From Caprella mutica (lineage: Eukaryota > Arthropoda > Malacostraca > Amphipoda > Caprellidae), in NCBI GenBank assembly GCA_947561585.1, contig CANNZV010000914.1:423703-487702 (forward strand): 64,000 bases of DNA, read 5' to 3'. The position numbers and the translations under genes are program-made. Below, one piece after another: positions 57,910 to 64,000 of the stretch; positions within the stretch are counted from its first letter, which is position 1, and each line of letters starts with the position of its first letter. The notes beneath the pieces are model-generated. The model was given only the letters and a program-made list of their open reading frames with translations, did not search any database and was not told the DNA's origin.

Positions 57910-58366
57910 CCTATCCTGAAGCTGTCTGTGGTGAATGGAAGAGAAGTGGGTGGTGTACATTGGGCTCCGAACTGTTGTAATTTGGATTATGGATTTTTTT
58001 TTTTCATTTTTATTATATTTATCATTTTTTAACGCTACTTGCAGTTTTAGAGGATGGTTATGCTCTTCAACTACGAGGTCTTTGATTTTTGGGTTTGGAA
58101 GGCTCGTAGGGTTCATTTTCTATCCCCTTTTCATTTTCGTCTTCCATCCGTAAGTGCAGCTACCGTTGCTTTGTGTCCCTTTTCATCACTGCATTCACTG
58201 AGAAGCTTTTCTGTATCCATGAGCATTGTCACCGACAGTAGTAAGTGACTTTGTTCCATATAGAACCACTTTCCTTTCTGACTGCTTCTTCTAGTCCCTT
58301 GTATTTAATTTCCTTTTGATGTCAGCGGCCTTTGGTTCAGAAGCAGTCGTTAAACCCGTACTAAAT
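57910..58366 (+). repeat. SINE-like repeat, copy 4, nested in the hAT-like element
   Basis: It runs from ctatcctgaagctgtctgtg to cagtcgttaaacccgtacta, and all internal blocks are recognisable. Confidence 0.85.
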
Positions 58367-58566
58367 TAATTATCAATAAGAATTTGCATAAATTATGAAT
58401 TATTATGCATTTAATAGTAATGTTCCAAATTTAAAATGTCAAGTATTTCAAAACACTTAAAAGTGTTTCAGAGAACGACACATTATATTGTTGCACTGTA
58501 GGATACTATATTAGTGAAGTGAATTTTCATGGCTACCAGTTATTTAAGAACAGAAACTAAGAATCA

Positions 58567-59066
58567 CGGGAAACGGACTATTCCCAGCCGGACTATTACT
58601 CGCCCGCGGACTTTTAATAATAATTATAATAATAAAATAATAATAAAGTTTGTTAATGATCTGTAAAATATTAAATTTGAACGAGAAGTTAATAGATCGC
58701 CATTTTATGTATAGCTGAAAAATAAAATAATAAATTCACGATATAGAAAACTACAGAGTTTAAATAACTGGACAAATCGAAGCTGCTTAGAGTACCTTGC
58801 GACACTTGGTAACCCTTAGTATTGCAATAATGTTCGTACTTTATTGCATCTCCTAATTATATACGAAAATACGAAGGCACAGTCTTAAAATCGAACGAAC
58901 ATTATGGACACATAATTACGGGAATCAAATTCTGTTAATAAAGTGTGTTTTCTATTAATAAATTAATTTTGTGTTTTATCAAAATCATACTTGAATAACC
59001 TAAATTACTGATATTTTATTCGGCGGGGAAAGGTCCTGGCGGGGAATAGTCCGGCGGGGGAAATTC
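58567..59066. mobile_element. Inverted-repeat element with ggactattccc motifs, nested
   Basis: The left part holds cggactattcccagcc and cggactattactcgcc in series. The right part holds ggcggggaatagtccgg, ggcggggaaaggtcc and ggcgggggaaattcc, i.e. the same motif inverted. The interior is AT-rich without coding sequence. Confidence 0.55.
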
Positions 59067-59344
59067 CTACTGCCATACTGACCACCTGTGTCTATAATCT
59101 GTAACTATTATTTTCCTATTCTTTATTTACATTACTGTGAGTGTTACTTTTAGCTTGATGGCGCCATATAGTTAACAATATTCTTTAATTTTCGAACAAA
59201 AATTTAAAATCATATTCATTAGGTAAACAAAATGATAGAACACCTAAAGGTATACTGTATGTATAACAAATAAATTAGGGTGTTTGTTCAACCTCCCACC
59301 AGATATAAACATGCTGGAAGTGCATATATTGCCTTCCTTTCAGT

Positions 59345-59545
59345 TTCAAATGCATATGCCTTTTTTTATATGCATTATCTTTAAGTGCATATGTTTTATC
59401 TGCAAAACATATGCGTTTCCTAAAATGCATATGCGTTTTCTCAAATGCATATGCGTTTCCTCAAATGCATATGCGTTTTCTCAAAAAGCATAAAACCTGT
59501 TGCATATGCAGTATATTTCCCAGTGCATATACTGCATATATGCAA
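59345..59545 (+). repeat. Subterminal gcatatgc array, right
   Basis: Units of aaatgcatatgcgttttctc, inverted relative to the left array of the same hAT-like element. Confidence 0.8.
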
Positions 59546-59574
59546 ATGCATAATGTCACAACCCTAGTTATGAG

Positions 59575-61176
59575 TAAGGCTTGGACATTGGGGCATTTAA
59601 TCGTAAAATGCTACTTGCGCTCTTAATGCTCCATATTGCTCCAAACGCTATAAACGCTCCAAAATTCTCCATAGTGCTTTGGTTGACACTTACTGCACAC
59701 AAAGTTGGAGCAATATCAAATAACTGTTGCCTTTTCTGAGTGAGCAATTGTACCTTTAATTGCATTGAATATTGCAAAAGACGTTCAAAGAAATGATGTC
59801 TGTAAAGGTGATGGTTCATAAAACTGGAACTTGAATAATTGAATTTACTTATAGTTAAAATGTTTATATAGGTAGCCTTATTAATTTATATATTTATTTT
59901 CCCATCCTTCATTTTACCAATAATTAATATTGTAACGATACTATGACATATGTACTATCGCGGAAAAGTGTATCCGTCCAATTGCTGAGGCGCGCATGAA
60001 TAATCTAGTTCCCACTGTACCACGGATTATCGTACGCTACCCCAAATTCTCATTTACCCCCGCATGTAAGAAATTTCCATTCTTCTTAATGCAGTGCGGG
60101 ACATTTCGTCTTCAGTCGTCATGGTGAAAAGTCATCAAATTTCACTCTCTCTATTTAAAAACTTGTGTTTTAGGCAGATCGAAAATTAGTCTTTCTTTAG
60201 AATTTAGATACTAATTTCACTTAGCCTGGATAAGTTATTCTTCAGTCTTTCTAGCTGAGGACTCTATTTTTTATTGTCATGAACATATGGACTATATCTT
60301 TTATTTATACATTTGTAAATTAATTTTTTTCGTTTCTTTTATTTTCTAAGTTCTAGATTCAAAATTTTAAGCTATATTTTTTAACTCCGTGAAAAATTGA
60401 TAATGCTACCATTTTTAGGCAGCTTAATCCTTGAAATTGAGATATTCGAAAGACTGATCAGATTTCTGAGCTAGTTTTTTTCTTCTTGGATATGAACTCT
60501 AAATATTTTTATCGGTTGATTTTTTGCCTTTTGCTGATAGCTGAGACGAAGTCCAGCTCAATATCAAGTGTTTCTGTTCTTAAGATCATTTCGAATTATA
60601 AATTTATCAATATTTCACAGATTTTCTCGAAATTGCTGATGGAATTTGTTATTTATTACCAAAATGTGTGCTTTCAAAACTTTTGTATCTTTACTTCTGG
60701 ACTTTGAAATAATATCGAACTTCAGATTTTTTTTTCTATAGTTAGTGGAACCATTTTTTATAGGTATCCAAACCTGCAAAATGTCGAGATTTGGAACAGT
60801 TTACGAAATAGCAAAATTAGATTCTTCTAACTTCTTTACATTTCTCTGTACTAGAAACACAGTGTCCGCACAGTAATTAAACTATTTAATTTTAAAAGAA
60901 TACGGAATTCTACTTTATATTACTGTGCCTAAATTCCTTTGAATACGATCTGTAGACATGGAATAGAAAAGAAAATAACACCTAGAGCTGTAGCTTATAA
61001 CCACATTTTATTTTTTATTTTAGCCTATAGACTCCTAGAGATTAGGTAGGTATATACTTTATTAATTGTTTTATTATGCATATGATTCTTCCTTTCGTAA
61101 ATAGCCGCCGGTTTACGTCAATACTTCTATAACGTAGACTGTAGTATATACTTTTTGTTTAAACTCTTCTTTCTGT
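59575..61176. other. Intergenic AT-rich DNA
   Basis: No gene or clear element is seen. A short piece, gagacgaagtccagctcaatat at 60542, matches gagacgaagtacagctcaatat at 10080, pointing to an unrecognised dispersed repeat. Confidence 0.5.
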
Positions 61177-61408
61177 AGGGTCACGCAGGTAAATTGCGGC
61201 CCTTTAATTTTTAATTGCAGTCCTCTCAAGAGAGTCTCTAAAATATTCTGATTTGAAATTACTTTAAAATGTTGCATAGCTATCAAAAGGAGCACAGTGA
61301 ATGCTACAACTTATTAATTTAAGTTTTGACGTGTATTTTGAAGCTATGATGTTTCAGTTGTTAGAGGCCGCAGTTAGTGAGCGGGCCGTAATTTACCTGC
61401 GTGACCCT
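61177..61408. mobile_element. Palindromic MITE, first of a pair
   Basis: Ends agggtcacgcaggtaaattg and, reversed, agggtcacgcaggtaaatta. The internal block ttaaaatgttgcatagctat is shared with the second copy, 310 bp away. Confidence 0.75.
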
Positions 61409-61713
61409 CTTTATAAATACCTTTAAATTTAATAATCTTTTTTCAGGTTTTAGTCTCGCAATACCTATAAATGTAAAAATATTTATGCACTATTAAAAAA
61501 GGGAAAACCTACAAATAATTTTCTGAACAGCTGGTTGCTCAAGGTTAGTGTTAAACGGTAAATGTAATTACGTATATTCACCTAATTTATTTTTCCCGTA
61601 ATTTTTAGCTAGTGATTCTACTACCAAATTCTCGTTTTTATTTTGTGCAGGTAACTTTTAAGAAATTTCTTTCTTTCTGGGTAGCAAAGAATTCATAAGC
61701 CTGCATGAGCTCT

Positions 61714-61945
61714 AGGGTCACGCAGGTAAATTGCGGCCTTTTAATTTTTAATTGCAGCCCTCTCAAAAGAGTCTCTAAAACATTTTGAATCGAAATTACA
61801 TTAAAATGTTGCATAGCTATCAAAAGAATCACAGTGAATGCTATAACTTATTAATTTAAGTTTTGACGTGTGTTTTGAAGCTATTATGTTTCAGTTGTTA
61901 GAGGCCGTAGTTAGTAAGTGGGCCGCAATTTACCTGCGTGACACT
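61714..61945. mobile_element. Palindromic MITE, second of a pair
   Basis: Nearly the same sequence and length as the copy at 61177, in the same orientation. The right end (gcgtgacacta) is slightly altered where it meets SINE-like copy 5. Confidence 0.75.
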
Positions 61946-62410
61946 ATCATGAAGCTGTTTGTGGTGGATTTAATAGAAGGGGATTCCCTTTGGCTTCAAA
62001 CTGTTGTAATTTGGATTAATAATGTCTTTTTTTTCATTCTTATGTTTATCTTTTTACTCCACTTGCAGTTTTAGAGGGTAGCACTAGGTTTATGCTTTCA
62101 AACTACAAGGTCTTCGACTTTTAGGTTTGTTAGGCTTGTAGGCTAAATTAACTATCCCCTTTTCATTTTAATCTTCCATCCGTGAGTGCAGCCTCCGGAC
62201 CTTGAATTGGGTCCTTTTTTATTCTTTTCAAGTGAATGCATTCTCGGAGTAGCTCTTCTGTATTCATGAGCATTGTCACCGACGGTGGTAGGTGACTTTG
62301 TTCTTGAAGCCACTTTCAATTCAGACTGCTTCTTCCAGTCCCTTGTATTTAATTTCATTGTTAGCGATATGGCCTTTGGTTCCAAAGAAAACGTTAAACC
62401 CCTATTTAAA
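61946..62410 (+). repeat. SINE-like repeat, copy 5
   Basis: It runs from atcatgaagctgtttgtggt to gaaaacgttaaacccctatt. It is more diverged than copies 1, 2 and 4. Confidence 0.8.
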
Positions 62411-62954
62411 TTAACAAAGATTATTTATTAATAATTTTATACTAAAAAAAACTATCTTAAATTGATAATAGTAAATATGTAAGATATTCATGTTGCATTT
62501 ATGAGTTTTCAACGAATGTCACTACGTAACAGTCACGAATTGAAGAAAGAGGCAGAGAATTTTTCGATACAAACAGTTGCAAATTGGATGATGACCAAGT
62601 TTTTTTTCCTTTTTGTTTCATTGAAATTTCCTGTTTTGTAGAATAGCACTAGATAGGGATAACAATGTAGTCTTAGATTGTTTATTAATATAATTTGCAA
62701 TATGTTTTTGCACCCTGTTTGTTCATTTTCCTCTTACTTCCGCGATCACTAGATTCTCATTCCGTAACATTCCATTGAAGAGTCTCTTTCATTTCATTCA
62801 CGGCGTCTCTTTCCAATCTAACTGCTAGATCTATATTAAGGTCTTTTCTATTTATTTTCCGATTAACGAAATCTCGAAACCATTATATTCGCATCAAACC
62901 TATTCAATAACAATAACTTATATAATAATTTATATTATTAAAATTTGTTTCCAG

Positions 62955-63082
62955 TTCAATGGGGAGAGAGAGCATTCGCTAGGTGGAACTCGAAAGACCA
63001 CTACCTATGACCAGATCACTTTTCCTCACAAGAAAGCGGAAGAAACAAACGACAGCAGTGCAAATCTCCCTTTTCTTAATTG
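62955..63082 (+). CDS. Candidate coding exon of an unidentified downstream gene
   Basis: A good acceptor (atttgtttccag) and donor (TTG|GTAAGG) enclose 128 nt that is open in one frame: FNGEREHSLGGTRKTTTYDQ, then ITFPHKKAEETNDSSANLPF and LN, with two bases left over. It is visibly richer in G+C than the AT-rich flanks, as the Wdr47 exons are. I do not recognise the protein, and no second exon is visible in the window. Confidence 0.4.
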
Positions 63083-63218
63083 GTAAGGACAAATTTCTAT
63101 TAGTTCAGTGATAACTGATAGAATTAGCTAAGTTATTCGTATCAGTTATGTTTCATAAATATATAATTTAAAAAATGTATGAAAATTGTTTAAAGATATA
63201 ATATAGTAGGCTAATTGC

Positions 63219-63605
63219 AGAACCCCCAGTGCCTGTATCCTCAATCTGTTCAGGTGAATATAAGAGAAGGCACAACAGCTTCAGGCTTATCATTTTTGTG
63301 GCTAATTGTAGTTTCTGAGAATAATTCTATATGTTTTTTTGTGTCCGGTAGGCTTCATTTATTATCACTTATTCATTTTCCTTTTTCATCTGCGAGTGCT
63401 GCCACCGGTGTTGGTGACTCTTTTCGTCACATTCCTTGGTAAGTGACTGCAGTCATGGATTATTATTTTTTTTTTGCATTCATAAGCGTTAATTGTCTCC
63501 GACTGGTGGTAGTTTATTCTTTCATGGAGTCTCTTTCCTTTCTAACTGTTACTTCAAGCCCCATATATATTCAATTTCTTTTCAATATCAGCGATATGAC
63601 CTAAA
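63219..63605 (+). repeat. SINE-like repeat, copy 6 (old)
   Basis: cccccagtgcctgtatcctc through cattccttggtaagtgactg and atcagcgatatgacct are diverged versions of the family blocks. The cagacgttaaac end is lost. Confidence 0.65.
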
Positions 63606-64000
63606 AACTTTCAATTAAATTGATTGGCAATTGTAAATTATTTCGTTCAAATACTTTACAATTGGTAATTGTAAATACACAACTTAAGGTTTCTGTAGTT
63701 TCTGAAATACTGAATTCTTAAATACTGACTGTGATACACGGTTATTTATTTTGCTAGTATTAAAATTTGCAAATATTCAGAGTTCTGGTAATAATTAATT
63801 GAAATCTTATATAGTTACTTGTATACAATTTTTTTTAACCTCTATTGAGAGAGTATAATGGTCGTTCTAAAGAAAATAGTTCATTATAGTTTTTAATTTT
63901 CTTAACTGTAGCTTTTTGTTTATAGCCTAATTTGGAATTCATGACTCATTAAATCATTAAACTAAAAAAAAACGTTTAAACTCTTAAAATTTACTGATAA

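Larger units (their letters stand above)
57625..59566. mobile_element. 1.9 kb hAT-like element with perfect 8-bp target duplication
   Basis: gttatgag occurs at 57617-57624 and 59567-59574. The ends tagggatgtgacatt and aatgtcacaaccc(ta) are inverted and match the 174-bp MITE at 33823. Subterminal arrays of the gcatatgcatttac type occur on the left (57640-57905) and of aaatgcatatgcg on the right (59345-59545), in inverted orientation. No transposase remains. A SINE-like copy and a second inverted-repeat element are nested inside. Confidence 0.85.

Noticed and set aside
57691..58032. ORF rich in Met, His and Cys in the gcatatgcattt array
   Set aside because: Periodic translation of a subterminal repeat running into a SINE-like copy.

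Overview
The window is AT-rich animal nuclear DNA, most likely from an invertebrate. Introns are spliced with GT-AG ends, intergenic space is full of minisatellites and mobile-element debris, and there is no bacterial operon structure. The two well-preserved non-LTR retrotransposons (gag-like ORF1; endonuclease, reverse transcriptase and RNase H in ORF2) are of a kind common in arthropods and some other invertebrates. I cannot name the species.

The only host gene I can establish is an orthologue of WDR47 (nemitin), a microtubule-associated LisH/CTLH + WD40 protein. It runs on the + strand from 460 to 46308. I could join thirteen coding exons with matching phases: 460-672, 905-1036, 4641-4784, 5289-5459, 9001-10025, 10544-10640, 40550-40731, 41360-41526, 43674-43844, 44128-44264, 44430-44521, 45239-45366 and 46163-46308. 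They add up to 934 codons plus a stop, close to the vertebrate protein. Exons 1-4 give the N-terminal LisH/CTLH part, exons 5-6 the disordered linker, and exons 7-13 the WD40 propeller. Two possible alternative first exons lie inside the 30 kb sixth intron (27050-28315 and 39398-39412). Both end in the phase needed to splice to 40550.

The most striking structure is at the 3' end of exon 2. The last bases of the exon, its 5' splice site and the first bases of the intron have been amplified as a 39-bp unit, 48 times and in frame (1009-2880). This gives 48 consecutive GT donor sites without any stop codon. A second block (3825-4525) carries about 20 more donors, mostly in 33-bp units. The blocks are separated by a 0.9 kb foldback element with arms of about 0.4 kb.

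The rest is accessory DNA. Intron 4 holds a 2.7 kb terminal-inverted-repeat element with a 22-bp array inside. Intron 6 holds an apparently intact non-LTR retrotransposon (11449-17095, perfect 13-bp target duplication), a mariner-like relic, several MITEs and large 19-, 20-, 21-, 25- and 29-bp arrays. Intron 8 holds a decayed reverse transcriptase on the minus strand. Downstream of the gene is a three-level nest: a SINE-like repeat, split by a terminal-inverted-repeat element (48720-56926), split in turn by a second non-LTR element (49614-56202). Next comes a hAT-like element with a perfect 8-bp duplication (57625-59566), a pair of 230-bp palindromic MITEs, further SINE-like copies, and one candidate exon of an unidentified gene (62955-63082).
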